Shown here: piece after piece, positions 1 to 11,069 of the stretch
Numbering within the stretch: position 1 is the stretch's first letter
Layout: each line of letters begins with the position of its first letter
Origin: Bolinopsis microptera
Lineage: Eukaryota; Ctenophora; Tentaculata; Lobata; Bolinopsidae
Reading direction: 5' to 3'
Assembly (NCBI RefSeq): GCF_026151205.1
Contig: NC_087078.1
Span: 372,001 to 436,000 of the forward strand
Length of the DNA: 64,000 nt
Position numbers and translations under genes: made by a program
The notes under the pieces: generated by a model
What the model was told of the DNA's origin: nothing
What the model saw: only the letters and a program-made list of their open reading frames with translations
Database searches by the model: none

Positions 1-2809
1 ACAGTATTGTGTATGGATAAGGGGGGGGGGGGATAACTACACTTTCAATAAAATTCAAGTAAAATCGAAACGCTTTAATTGACTATGATTATCCTAAAAC
101 AAATTGAATTTATTTTTGAAAAACAAACCTTTCTTATAGAAGTAAGTAGTGTCATTTAGAGTACTCTGACTGGAACTAAGAAGTGCTGTACAGGCTAGGC
201 CTGCCAACATTGTGAGGAGCGACATAATGCTTTATGAAGGAGCAACGTATTGGCTACGTTACATAACAACAATCACTGTAACTATGGTTACAGGGAGTGT
301 AACAACGATGACTGGACTGACTGGACCATGACTGTCATTCTACGTAGGAGAGGTTCGGTTACTATTTGATTACTAAATGTTATGTAATATGTTATATAAT
401 AGAAACATATCAGTGCATTATTACCCTGACAGCAATCCTGGACGGCTGGTATATAACAAAATAGTTAGTTATTGAAATTAATTCGGAGTTTTGAGGTTTA
501 ATTCAAGTTTATAGAGACAATTCAGGGTGTCGAAAAAGTACGCTTGGTACGCAATGGGCACTGTCTAAAAATACAGTTATAAAAATAAACATTTAAAATG
601 TCGAAGTTGGGGGAAATACCACTTTCAGTAAATGGGTATAACAAAAGTGAATTTCTGAGAGCTGCTTCAATACTAAATGGGAAATAAGGTCGGTTGATAT
701 TTGTTCAAAAAGTGGAGCGTTTTGAAATCTTAGGGACTAGGTCAAGAGAAATTTCTGTCAGAATGGTAGCAATAAAGGTGCATTTGCAAATCATGCCGTA
801 TGAGAACTTTCTATGAAGAACTGTGGACGGCTACGGGGGATAAATTAAGTGTCACGTGATTCGAACTAATAAAACAATTATTTAATATTAATAAAACAAT
901 TATTTTAATAAACAACTGTGATTGGTTGCTGTTGGGTAAGTATGAAGGTTGCTACTTTGAAAGTTCATTGGAATTTGTGCGGGTGGTGCTATAAACAAAC
1001 TGGTTTGACGTTATAGCGAGGAAAGCTGTGGAAAATGTCAAATTGTGGTTTAGATAGAGCTATCACGGAATACCAAATTATTTATCACAACGAAAGGTAT
1101 AAACACTGTTCGTAAGTGTTTGTTACTCACTTTAACTAGCTACTGTAACTTAAACTGCATGATGACTTATTAGTGAATTGTAAGAGTTATATAGCTTATA
1201 TAAGTGTTTAAAAGTGACAACTTGCTGCATACTCTCGACTACTGATCATTTGTTAAAAGAAAAAAATGTGACTTATAAATCGAATTTTATCCAGCAATCT
1301 GTCAAAGTACAGTTACTGTACTACTACTATAGCTATAAACTGATGAGAATAAATCGGTAAGAGTAAGTTTAAACGTTTTACTGCGAGGGCCCCACGTACC
1401 GATTGGAGCTAAGTGGAGACGAATTAAAACATAACTGATTTTGGAATTTCCTCGAACAAAGCTTAAAACTAGCGGCCGGTTTCTAGTCTGTATTTTAATC
1501 AAAAAATGGTATTTTAATCAATACGAGGACAAGTCGTGACTCCAATAATAAGGGTTGAAGATACTGCAAACAAATAATGACCACGTGTCGCAATAATGGA
1601 CAAGATATATTGTTATATATTATTCTATTTGTTTTCCAACAAAATAATGGACAAGATCCTCATGCTGCCTCGTGCTGCCTTATCATTACTCCTTGACACA
1701 ACAACACGAAATTAATAATATAACATATTAACTAGTAAAATAACAAGTATTATTTTAACCAATGACCACGGAACAATTCTATTGAGGATAACAATACAGT
1801 TTATGAGAGTTATAAATAATTATATCAATTTTAGTACTAATATGAGTATTCTCAAAATATACCCACATTTCCATTAAAACAAAAGAATAACCGAGGATAA
1901 AATGATATTTTAATTACTTACCGCACTCTCGTAATAATACGAGTTAGGCTATAATATAAGACATTTCACTCAATCAAACGTTGACAAAGACTATTTAATA
2001 GGGTTTCATTGGTTCATTGTCGCTCAATGTGCGGACTAAGGAGCTATTGTAATCGTACTGAGAACTGTATTGTAACCATGGTAACCAGTGAAACTCCATT
2101 CAGTTTGCCTCGTTTAGGGTACCAACAAAAGTAAAAAATAAAAGCAAACGAATAAAAACTAATATGAATAGAAAATGAGAGCAGCCACAGGTACAATCTT
2201 GAAAAAGATAAGAATTTACTGCAAAAATGACAAAATAGAACACGGAGGGGTTTATAACGCTATATTAGAGTCATTATTGTAATGGTATATTATATTTAGA
2301 ATATAAATTTTGGTCTTTTAGGCATGGCCTTTTCTGTGGAAAACTTTGTTTTAAAATACTGAATGAGAACACCGTCGCAAAATAAAATTTGTATACCAAG
2401 TGCTAACAGATTTTTCCAGGCACATGCGATATATATACTGTATTAGAGTTTTAAAAATAAAAGCCGGCTCCGAGAGAGGAGTATCAAACTGCAATACAGT
2501 TTACTGGTTACCATAGTTACAAGGCGTTAACAGTAAAAGAAGTTCACAGGTTAATTGTTAACATTCTCATGATGAGAAATATCAATAAAACACGTGCACC
2601 TCACTTACCATGGTTATTGGTTACCATGGTTACACGTGCAACTAACCTTGTACTTTTTTCATATAAAGTCCGGTTGAAATGAATATAGCGGCAAAAGTGA
2701 TCACTTTCTTCACTGCAACAAAACCAGTGTTATTAACTTTCATCCCAACCTAAACCAACCTTGCCGCGCACAAGTGCATTTCATTACCTGAAATCGCGAA
2801 AAAAAAAAC
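1..2809. other. AT-rich intergenic DNA, no gene seen
   Basis: I find no convincing coding exon here. The stretch holds a 12-base G run at 21-32, a short duplicated segment near 1594 and 1643, and several single X-box-like palindromes, including GTAACCATGGTAAC at 2072-2085 and others near 278, 2503 and 2610. Open frames are short and low in complexity. Confidence 0.6.
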
Positions 2810-3260
2810 CAACCTACAAACCTTGCAACCTATAGACATAGTTACGATGGTAACAACCTACAAACCTTGCAACCTATAGACATAGTTACGATGGTAACAA
2901 CCTACAAACCTTGCAACCTATAGACATAGTTACGATGGTAACAACCTACAAACCTTGCAACCTATAGACATAGTTACGATGGTTACAAACCTTGCAACCT
3001 ATAGACATAGTTACGATGGTTACAAACCTTGCAACCTATAGACATAGTTACGATGGTAACAACCTACAAACCTTGCAACCTATAGACATAGTTACGATGG
3101 TTACAAACCTTGCAACCTATAGACATAGTTACGATGGTTACAAACCTTGCAACCTATAGACATAGTTACCATGGTTACAACCTAAAAACCTTGCAACCTA
3201 TAGACATAGTTACCATGGTTACAAACCTTGCAACCTATAGACATAGTTACCATGGTTACA
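2810..3260. repeat. 11-copy 35/42-bp tandem repeat with X-box
   Basis: Eleven units share the core CCTTGCAACCTATAGACATAG followed by an X-box-like palindrome. The palindrome reads GTTACGATGGTAAC or GTTACGATGGTTAC in the first units and GTTACCATGGTTAC in the last three. Units are 35 or 42 bp long depending on whether a short AACAACCTAC linker is present. The gradient from ACG to ACC suggests expansion by unequal exchange. Confidence 0.9.
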
Positions 3261-4138
3261 GATGAGACACAGTTGCGCAGAAATAGGGACACATCTCTAC
3301 TTTATTAACAGTTCCCAGAAAGTCAGACTAAGAGGTGTTCTATTTAAAGAATAAATACTTAGTACTTAGACCTAGAGACAGTCTCTGAGCAGGGTATTAA
3401 CTATTATTACGAACTACAATGGTTGCACAGAAATAGACTAGAGATCATATTACCCTTGGTACTACTTAAACAAGAATTTCGCCGCGGTTAAACAACGCAC
3501 GATCAATTTTCCCTACGATGTACATGTAGTTGTACCATTAATTCTTTTGTGTGAAAAGTGTGACTGGAAAAATTGCAACATATTTACAAATTGTTTTTTA
3601 TAAATGAGTGGGATTTGTGCAAGGTAAAAACAAAAATTGACGATTTATTTGATCACTGTAGCGCTGCGCATTAACAATAAATAAATCCAGACAATTTTAG
3701 AAAATAACTTTGCGAAGGAGGAATTTCACTGTAATTAATAAACACATGGCTAGCGTCGCGCGCAGCATAACAAACGCTTTCTATACACATAATTATAGGG
3801 GAGTGGTCTAAATTGCGAAGGAGCAGCCGAGCAGACTTTTGTCATCAACGCAGGGCCGTCGGGCCACCTCATATATCCAAACCCGATTACTTATTCCCTA
3901 CGATCTTTTTGACTTCGGCAAAAGTAGGAAAAAATCTAGCAGCGCTGGTAAAAACCTCTCAGTCAAAACATAACACTTTAACACGATTACGAATCATCAA
4001 ATAATCATCGTAATGAAGAAACTGAACATAGAAGCATGTAGTACGATAGAACTGCCCTAAAAAAGTGCGTTATTAGTGGGTTCTGAATGTCTAATACAAT
4101 TTGTATGTCTAATACAATGAGATTTTTTGTTTCATCGT
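3261..4138. other. Intergenic, no gene seen
   Basis: The only open frame of note (3813-4004, +) resembles no family I know and has no splice context. I see nothing else in this stretch. Confidence 0.5.
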
Positions 4139-4175
4139 GTGTTACACCTCATTGTATTACAATGAGGTGTAACAC
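4139..4175. repeat. Perfect 37-nt inverted repeat
   Basis: The sequence GTGTTACACCTCATTGTA is followed after one base by its exact reverse complement. It would form an 18-bp hairpin. It lies just left of a decayed LINE fragment. It could be a small foldback element or a chance remnant; nothing shows transcription. Confidence 0.7.
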
Positions 4176-4409
4176 TTACATGAGGTTAATAAAAGAGTAA
4201 TTGTGGGAGATATACTGATCTGCACTCATCAGAACAGTTTAGCTGATCTACACTGAACACTAGAACACGTCATGAGAAAATGTATTGCGCATTATTATTA
4301 TGGAAAGAGACTGAGAGGACAACCTTGTAGGTTTATAACCTACCAGGACGCGCGCCGAGTTGGACTCGTCGACGGTCCAATATTTGGAACAAATATTTTA
4401 CGAGTATCA

Positions 4410-4620
4410 CCCGTTAAGGACGACCCCGCAAAGGCTGGATGGCCTGTGTACTCGAGGATGCGGCTGCCTTTACAGGTGTCGATATCATCAGCAGAGACGC
4501 AGTAAAACAGTTAGCTCTAAAACGAGTGGCATGGAGGAACATGTTACACCGTAGAAGAGATAGATGTGTGTGATGCAGGCCACTTCCAACGACTAGGAGG
4601 AGACCTCTTCGTGTAGCACC
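4410..4620 (+). pseudogene. LINE 3' end fragment (RT C-terminus)
   Basis: Read forward, this encodes CVLEDAAAFTGVD and then RVAWRNMLHRRRDRC. These align with the C-terminus of the larger fragment at 6175-7046, which has CVLEDAAKFTGV and RVQWRHMLRRQRD. Both copies share the DNA just before the stop and the following GACTAGGAGGAGACC. Upstream similarity fades into unrelated sequence, so this is a heavily 5'-truncated and decayed copy of the same non-LTR family. The clade is not determined. Confidence 0.7.
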
Positions 4621-5331
4621 TACGTAACTTGATGGGTGGAGCTCATGAAGAGTTCTAGCTAAACTCTTCTGAGGCAAAATAATAAACTTGCAGGATACAC
4701 AAGTCGCAGTAGATGAACAAATAAAAGATTAAAAAGTGTGCCTCTAATCTGATCATGTAAGATAAGGGACGAATGAGCGTCGGATCTTGTCGACATGTCA
4801 GTTACACGTCTCCGTTTTTATATTTTAGTTTTAATAATTTGAGTATTATAATTTGAGTATTATTATGTTATGGGATGAAAGTGCTTAAACCAGGTGCAGC
4901 CTAGCTCAATAATATGACGGACTTGTTTTAATTCCAAATGAAAAGTTCGAACAGACAAGCCTCTATATATATATAGTTAATGCCTTCTTATCAAAATAAT
5001 TACCGACCCACTCAAAAGAGTGAATATTGACAATGATGTTAGGATTACGCTCTAGTTACACCTCAGTGCGGGATTACAGATAGAGTGTAGATTAACGAGG
5101 TGATAATGGAATTAACCGGGTACTTACTTGTACTCGAAAAGAGAGACCTCTCAGCAGCTTCCATTGACTAGGCTTCAAACAAAATAATAATAAATTATAG
5201 CTTGTTAGTGTGAATAACTGGATATAGAAAGTAACACTATTTTATAAGTTTTTCAACAGACACACGTTAAAAAGATGTCAATGAGAGTGCAATACAATGA
5301 TACATCAGAAAACAGGAGCGCTAAAACGAAA
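4621..5331. other. Intergenic, no gene seen
   Basis: AT-rich sequence with a short TATATATATA run near 4965. I see no coding or structural signal. Confidence 0.5.
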
Positions 5332-5515
5332 CACTCCTCCCTCTCCAAAGACAGAAGTAAAAATACCATGGTTAAACTCCTCCCTCGCCAGAGACAGAAG
5401 TAAACATACCATGGTAACCATGGTTACACTCCTCCCTCTCCAAAGACAGAAGTAAACATACCATGGTTACCATGGTTACGCTCCTCCCTCTCCAAAGACA
5501 GAAGTAAACATACCT
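5332..5515. repeat. Four-copy repeat with X-box spacers
   Basis: Four copies of CTCCTCCCTCTCCAAAGACA plus GAAGTAAACATA are separated by CCATGGT-containing palindromes of varying length. Two of the spacers hold doubled X-box-like motifs (CCATGGTAACCATGGTTAC). Confidence 0.85.
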
Positions 5516-6174
5516 ACCCAATCACGCACTGAGTAGTTAAACTGAGCACAAGTAATGAGATAAAGTATAGAAAATACCTAACACTAAGCCTTTACTTAAT
5601 TATCCTTCAGGTGATGCCCCTGTTCAGGTGCGATCTCATTTCATTTCACAGTCCTTTCTACGGCACTTACAAGGGAAGCACGACACTCATTCCCACTTAT
5701 ACGTGAGAAGCTTAGGACGGGAGGGGAGAGCTTTAGTAGGGGTTTGTTAGTCTTCACAGTTCACAGGGTGTTTCAATACTTTTAGAAGTAAATACACAAT
5801 ATATATAAATATAAGCAGGTAAAGTTAAGTCTAATATTGGAAAACTCTATACCTACATAAACTCAATACCTGTACCAGAAGATGCAGGTTTGTCGCTTTT
5901 TTTAGCGTTTGACACGCCTTAAAAGCTTAAAGGCAAACAAAGTTTGTTAAAAAAAACAAAGTTTGTTAAAAAAAGTTTAAATTTAAGTTTCATTCGCCGA
6001 CGGGAATGTTATCTATAAGTCTCTTTTAAAATAAGGTATTAGTCAGTAGACAGTCCATGGAAAACTTTTTAAAAGCATCAAAACTTGTTAAATACATTGA
6101 ATACTACTATATTATGAAAAATATAACAAATAATTTTAGAGCAGAATAATATGTAGACTTGTAGCCAGCTAGTT
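5516..6174. other. Intergenic, no gene seen
   Basis: AT-rich. It contains a short direct repeat (AAACAAAGTTTGTTAAAAAA, twice near 5936-5975) and the beginning of the LINE fragment that follows. Confidence 0.5.
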
Positions 6175-7046
6175 TTGAGTAAGGCATGTGTGCCCAATTA
6201 TACTATTACTAGTGTATTACTAGTGTATGCTGATGACATGGCTATTATGGACAACTCAGGGGAAGGACTACAGGAGTCAACTGATCTATTAGTTCATTAC
6301 AGCTCCTACGCTGGGCTCAGAATAAATGCAAAGAAGACCCAATGCATGGCTGTAAGCAAGTGCGCCTCCCAGCGACCTTTCATCAAGGATGATTGTATTG
6401 AGCTGTCGGTTGAGGGTGAACCCGTCGAGCAGGTTAGCAACTTTGTCTACCTGGGTGCAACTATCAGTGGGGATGGGACAATCAACAGAGACCTGGATGT
6501 CCGTATCCAGAAGGCTAATGGCGCCTTTCATCAGCTCTGGAACATTTGGAATAGCAGAACTATAAAAACTCCAACCAAGATCAGGATCTATAGGGCTGCT
6601 GTCCTCACCATCTTGTTGTATGGAGCTGAAGTCTGGAACACCACCAAAAAGCAGATGAAACGCTTCGAGGTTTTCCATCAAACCTCCTTAGGATTAAATG
6701 GTTCTTTCATGTGACCAACGAAGAAGTTCTTAGGAGGGCTGGCATCAAGTCAGTTGAGACTTTCATCAGTGCTGCCAGGCTACGTTGGTATGGACATGTA
6801 GTTAGAATGCCAGACTCCAGACTACCGAGGTTTCTGTTGAACTGGAAGCCAAATTATGGAAAGATGTCAAGGGGCAGACCCCGTAAGAACTGGAAGTCCT
6901 GCGTACTCGAAGATGCTGCTAAGTTTACAGGTGTTGAAAACATCGACAACAACACAACAGAAGCTTTGGCTACCAACCGAGTACAGTGGAGACATATGTT
7001 ACGCCGCCAACGCGATGTGTGTGATGCAGGCCACTCCAACGACTAG
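6175..7046 (+). pseudogene. 5'-truncated LINE reverse transcriptase fragment
   Basis: The fragment starts at the RT catalytic palm (VYADDMAIMD) and runs through the thumb and connection region (INAKKTQCM, VYLGATISGDG, LLYGAEVW) to a C-terminal segment (RLRWYGHVVRMPD, GRPRKNW). This order is typical of the C-terminal third of non-LTR retrotransposon ORF2. A frame change near 6687-6690 separates two open segments (6175-6714 and 6711-7046), so the copy is dead. The endonuclease and the RT fingers are missing. A shorter relative lies at 4410-4620. The element ends close to 7078, where an unrelated dispersed repeat begins. Confidence 0.85.
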
Positions 7047-7078
7047 GAGGAGACCTTACCATGTAACATGTATGTAAG

Positions 7079-7777
7079 TGTAACCCGGCCTTCGGCCGGG
7101 ATTTCACTGCCGCAGTTAAAAAGGGTAGGAGTAATTACCCGCTGAGTCAAAACCCGCATTAGGCGAGCAATTCTATTCGGAGTGCCCTCACGGCTCACGT
7201 ATCCAATAGTATCCTTACTGTCGCCAAGATGCAGTTAGGCCTAACGCCTAATTTAGGCCTAATTAAGGCCTAACTCTGCGTTAGGCCTAACTGCATCTTG
7301 GCAACAGTTAAAAAATAGTATCTTAAACAATAATCAATAGAAATTAACCCTTATTATTATTAACTCCGCACCACACCCGCATATTTGAAAACATGCATTA
7401 CATTGTATTTGTCGTATGAAAGTATGAACTCTCTCTACAGTCCAAACAGACAGCTATGAGCGATTCCTAATAAGTTTAAAGTATTACATGACAGTGTAAT
7501 ATATACGCTACATAATATACAGTAATGGGAGAGAGAGCGAGCCCCGTAACTCTTGCCGTTTTCTTGATTAAGCTGCTCAAGCCATTTTATGTAGCATTTG
7601 TGGTACAAAACCATCAATTAAACCACTTACCACCGACCGATTTAAAAAAAATTTGCTAATGGGCTTCGTCAGAGTTTTGTCGGCACTATACCGAAAAAAC
7701 CAGTCCCCTAACTCTTACCAATGTTTAAATATAATCGACCGTAAATTACACAGACGATCAGACACATGCACATTCTG
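7079..7777 (+). mobile_element. Dispersed repeat R1, copy 1 (about 700 bp)
   Basis: This region matches 14509-15137 in opposite orientation over nearly its whole length, so the two are copies of one dispersed non-coding repeat. One end carries the hairpin CCCGGCCTTCGGCCGGG close to the boundary; the other end fades into a CA-rich tract. No ORF is conserved. The terminal hairpin and lack of terminal inverted repeats recall Helitron-like elements, but the copies do not share a clean CTRR terminus, so the class is open. An 90-bp palindrome (7218-7307) is inserted in this copy and absent from the other. Confidence 0.8.
7218..7307. mobile_element. Nested 90-bp palindromic MITE
   Basis: The arms CTGTCGCCAAGATGCAG and CTGCATCTTGGCAACAG are inverted repeats that continue inward through AGGCCTAA-rich sequence, about 29 bp per arm with one mismatch. 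The matching place in the sister copy near 15000 lacks it, giving an empty site. TTA flanks both sides and may be a 3-bp target duplication, as for PIF/Harbinger elements. Confidence 0.75.
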
Positions 7778-7810
7778 AGATTATTGTTTAAGATATGCTT
7801 CATAGCTAAA

Positions 7811-7863
7811 CACTAGTGTTACTATAGCAACACTAGTGTAACTATAGTAACACTAGTGTTACC
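7811..7863. repeat. X-box-like triplet repeat
   Basis: CACTAGTGTTACTATAGCAA occurs in three variant copies in a row. GTTACTATAGCAAC and GTAACTATAGTAAC are X-box-like. A single related unit recurs at about 8364. Confidence 0.75.
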
Positions 7864-7865
7864 TA

Positions 7866-8750
7866 CCAATTATCTAGTTCTATCAAAGTGGAGAGAAAGC
7901 TCAGAGATGAGTAAAATATTTGACTGTACCAAACTGAAGGAGAACTGGATTGGTAAAAGAAATGATTTATTGAAGATTATATTTGAAGAATACATATAAT
8001 AAAATCACCCCAATTACCAGTGGAACTAGTTTAATTTTCGGGTATAGGACACTAATTGCCACTAACTGACCGCTAATAGACGAACTATCTGACGCGGGTC
8101 CGGGACTCTACGCCGGACCCCCGGACTATCTGACGCTAAATAATTACTAACTCAGACCACTGGAATACCTGTGAAATAACTGTGACCACTAAGCCATGAC
8201 CTATCAGAGCTGAGTTATTGTACTAAACTAATGCTACCATGGTTACACTTATAGCTAAACAATCAGTAATAATGAATATATATTAATTAAGTAAAGGTAG
8301 CTACGAGTATTTATTATAGTCACAGCGTATCTAGGTTCGTTAATCACAACTCACGGTATTTTCACTAGTGTTACTATAGCAACACGTCTAGTTACCATGG
8401 TAACTCACAGTATTTTCAGTGGAGCAGAGACTCAAGATGTGGACTATGTGACTCAGCTAGTAACCATGGTAACCAGCTATGAGAGTGCAGCCCTCCTAGC
8501 TTGGGAGGCTGATTGTGCTCTCAGGCTCAATACTGGCAGTTTGGTATTTTATTAGAGCATATTATAAAGTTATAATAAAGTTATAGGCGCCAGTAAATAT
8601 TGTTGAAAGAAAGGTATTATTTATAAGCTCACATAACATACATACATACGGGCTAACCAGCGAAGAATTGCTTCACTAAACAACATAATTGTAAAATTTC
8701 TGTAATAAGAAAAGGTAAACACGATGAACTTAAATTTTCCGGATTGGATC
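7866..8750. other. Intergenic, no gene seen
   Basis: It contains two perfect or near-perfect X-boxes (8391-8404 and 8460-8473), a GC-rich imperfect direct repeat near 8093-8132, and a stem-loop near 8481-8522. I see no coding signal. Confidence 0.5.
8391..8404. promoter_or_regulatory. Perfect X-box palindrome
   Basis: GTTACCATGGTAAC matches the RFX X-box consensus (two inverted RGYAAC half-sites). No gene start is adjacent, so a regulatory role is not shown. Confidence 0.35.
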
Positions 8751-8951
8751 TACCTTATCGGACTTTATTTGAACGGAAATTAATTGGATGCTGGAGGCCC
8801 TAGCGTTCATTTTAATGTCCGTTAAATAAAGTCCGACAAGGTAGTCAAATTAAATATATTAAATGAATGCCTTTGAGCGTTCATTTTAATGTCCGTTCAA
8901 AATTATGTCCGTTCACAATTACTGTCCAGTCAAATAACGTCTGATAAGGTA
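8751..8951. mobile_element. TIR element with TA ends (mariner-like MITE)
   Basis: The left end TACCTTATCGGACTTTATTT and the right end, read in reverse, TACCTTATCAGACGTTATTT are inverted repeats of about 27 bp. The outermost TA could be the target duplication, as in Tc1/mariner elements. A third internal copy of the end lies at 8818-8843, so the unit may be two overlapping elements. Related sequence sits at 31433-31675 in inverse orientation. There is no transposase. Confidence 0.7.
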
Positions 8952-9902
8952 TCACTTTCTTGTGAAGTGTACATAATACAATGTATGTATTACTATTAAA
9001 AGGTTAAAGTTAACAAAATTATTTATTATTTCCGAGTCGGTGTAACAATAGAAGTAAGGGTTTCTTGCGGAGTAGTAAGTAAATTGCGGAGTAGTAAGTA
9101 AATTTATTTAAAACGCTAAAATACTAAAAAGTCAATAGCTATTATTGTGCTTTCAATTAGGGCTATAATCAGGTAATATATCTGATATCATAATATTACA
9201 ATGTGTTAGAAGTTATACAACGTGTTCAGGATAAAGCCATTAACCAGTAGTACACCACGTGACTCAGTCGGCGGCGGGCTTGGTAACCCTTGGTAACTCT
9301 GCGGGATGTACAGTAATCAATTACTCACTTTATACCCAGTTTGCTTACTTGTATTCTTCTTTACCTTCACTCTACTAAAAACATCTCCTCCTTCAAAAAG
9401 CAGCTGATCAGTAACCCTTGGTAACCATTGGGCTTGGTAACCCTTGGTAACACTTGGTAACTCGAAGAACCTTTTACGATCTCTTAACGCCTTGGTGAGT
9501 TGATATTTAACAAAGTAACAACCTCTTTAAGTAGTCTTGACATCTCTTTACGAGTCACCTCGCACTTCTGCTCAATTTTAACCTTCCTCTAAAATCTAAT
9601 CATCTCATCTGCCGCCTTTGTTTGAGAAAACAGTCACGTGTTACCATGGGAACAGTGAGAGCTTTGAAACAAGGTTATATATTGGGACTAGTAAAGTTAT
9701 ACTACCCGGCAGGTGCATAGCAGCTGTACTCGTTTAAAATGCCGACCTTGCTAACCTAATAAACTTGCTTTTTACTTTCCCACTTTGATGACTATTTTAC
9801 TTAAATGCTGCTACACTTGGACTGCTCAAATTCGCGTTTAAACGTCTTTTGCAATGAGGATTTAATATAGTCGCTGTACACCGAACTGGATCTACAAACA
9901 TT
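8952..9902. other. Intergenic upstream of the GPCR
   Basis: It holds repeated CTTGGTAAC nonamers (9279-9302 and 9418-9463), which are X-box half-sites, and TATATATT near 9675 about 225 bp upstream of the GPCR ATG. No exon is seen. Confidence 0.45.
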
Positions 9903-11069
9903 ATGTTAAATGAAGAAGAAGAAGAAGGAGATTGGTATATACCCTGGCTGGAGAAGACCTATGGAGCAATCCTGCTGTGTTGTTTTATCTGTGGGACTGT
10001 TGGCAACACCCTTTCTCTCCTTTACTTTACTGCACGTGGGCGAGGTAGCAGCGCGCAGATCTACCGCTTCATCACCAGTAACGACATAGTCACCTCCCTG
10101 ATCATGCTGCCAATGTCCCTGTCCTACTTCTCCCACAGATCTCCTGTCATGTTCTCTAACTCTGAGTTCTGTGACCTGTGGGGAGTGTTGTGGAACATCA
10201 TTGCTAGATACTCCATCTTCCTTGTAGCTGTGTTGAGTATCTCCCGTACCCTCTCCCTCTTCTTCCCTTTCCTCCGACTCAAAACATGGAAGATAGTGAC
10301 TCTGATGTGCTGCTATCTAGGGTTCCTGGTGTTGCAGGGGACTGTGCCTTTCTGGAGAGGGCAGCGGTACATTTACTTTAAAGAGTACGTCCAGTGCTTC
10401 AGCCTTCTGGGGGATTTGTTCGAGTACAACAGCGCAGGATTCATCATTTTCTACCTAATCTTCATTCAGGTTTTTTAAATTATTTTTTCCTTCAGACTTC
10501 TGTTTTCTTTCATTTATTAATTTTTTAGTTCCATTCTCAAACTGTTGATGACTCACTTCTAAAATGCATAAACTTTTCACACACCTTATATACACCTGCT
10601 ATACCTACAGCTGGAGTACATAGCCCCACTACTCCCAATACTGATAAGCTGCGGAATGAGTACCCGAGTAATACGCGCAGTGCACGTGCAGACCCACGAG
10701 AAGTCCCACGCCGCGCGGAGGAGACAAGCTACCTGGACCATCATTCTCTTCACTCTTCTATACGTAGTGTTCAACATTCCTGCTGTGTGTTTTGAGATTA
10801 TAGGTGCAGTGGACATGTACTCCGGAGGGCGGTACAACTTCTTCTGGTGGGATCTGGGACACAGGTACTTCAGGAACATGATCACAGTACTGAGTATAGG
10901 CATAAACGCTGCTGCTAACCCTGTGCTCTACTTCTGGAGAATGAGGGGCATAAGAGCCTCTACAAGAACCAGGATCACCATGGTTACCATCGCTCTCAAA
11001 ATCAACGTGGAACACAAGAGTCAGCTCTCTGTACCAAGGAAACGTCAGATAACTCTATCTGAACTATGA
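9903..11069 (+). CDS. Class A (rhodopsin-like) GPCR, two exons
   Basis: Two exons join in phase 0 as 9903-10469 and 10611-11069 (CAG|gtttttt ... cctacag|CTG), giving 341 codons. I see seven hydrophobic segments: TM1 with the GN motif (GTVGNTLS), TM2 with SNDIVTSLIMLP, a conserved Cys before TM3 (FCDLWG), TM4, the loop-2 Cys (YVQCF), TM5 formed across the splice junction, TM6 (FNIPAVCF) and TM7 ending in NPVLYFW, the NPxxY motif. The acidic N-terminus has no signal peptide, which is usual for the class. The DRY motif is replaced by SRT (LSISRTLSL) and the TM6 CWxP tryptophan is absent, so the receptor is divergent. It would be a plasma-membrane receptor that couples to G proteins. The ligand cannot be told from sequence. 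The only neighbours are repeats. Confidence 0.88.

Noticed and set aside
1302-1502. Minus-strand 66-codon frame
   Set aside because: No family resemblance or splice context, in AT-rich intergenic DNA.
2810-3260. CRISPR-like array because of regular repeats
   Set aside because: Units are contiguous with no variable unique spacers, and the genome is eukaryotic.
7079-7777. Calling R1 a Helitron outright
   Set aside because: The two copies agree only up to TTACACT after the hairpin and show no shared CTRR end or AT target.
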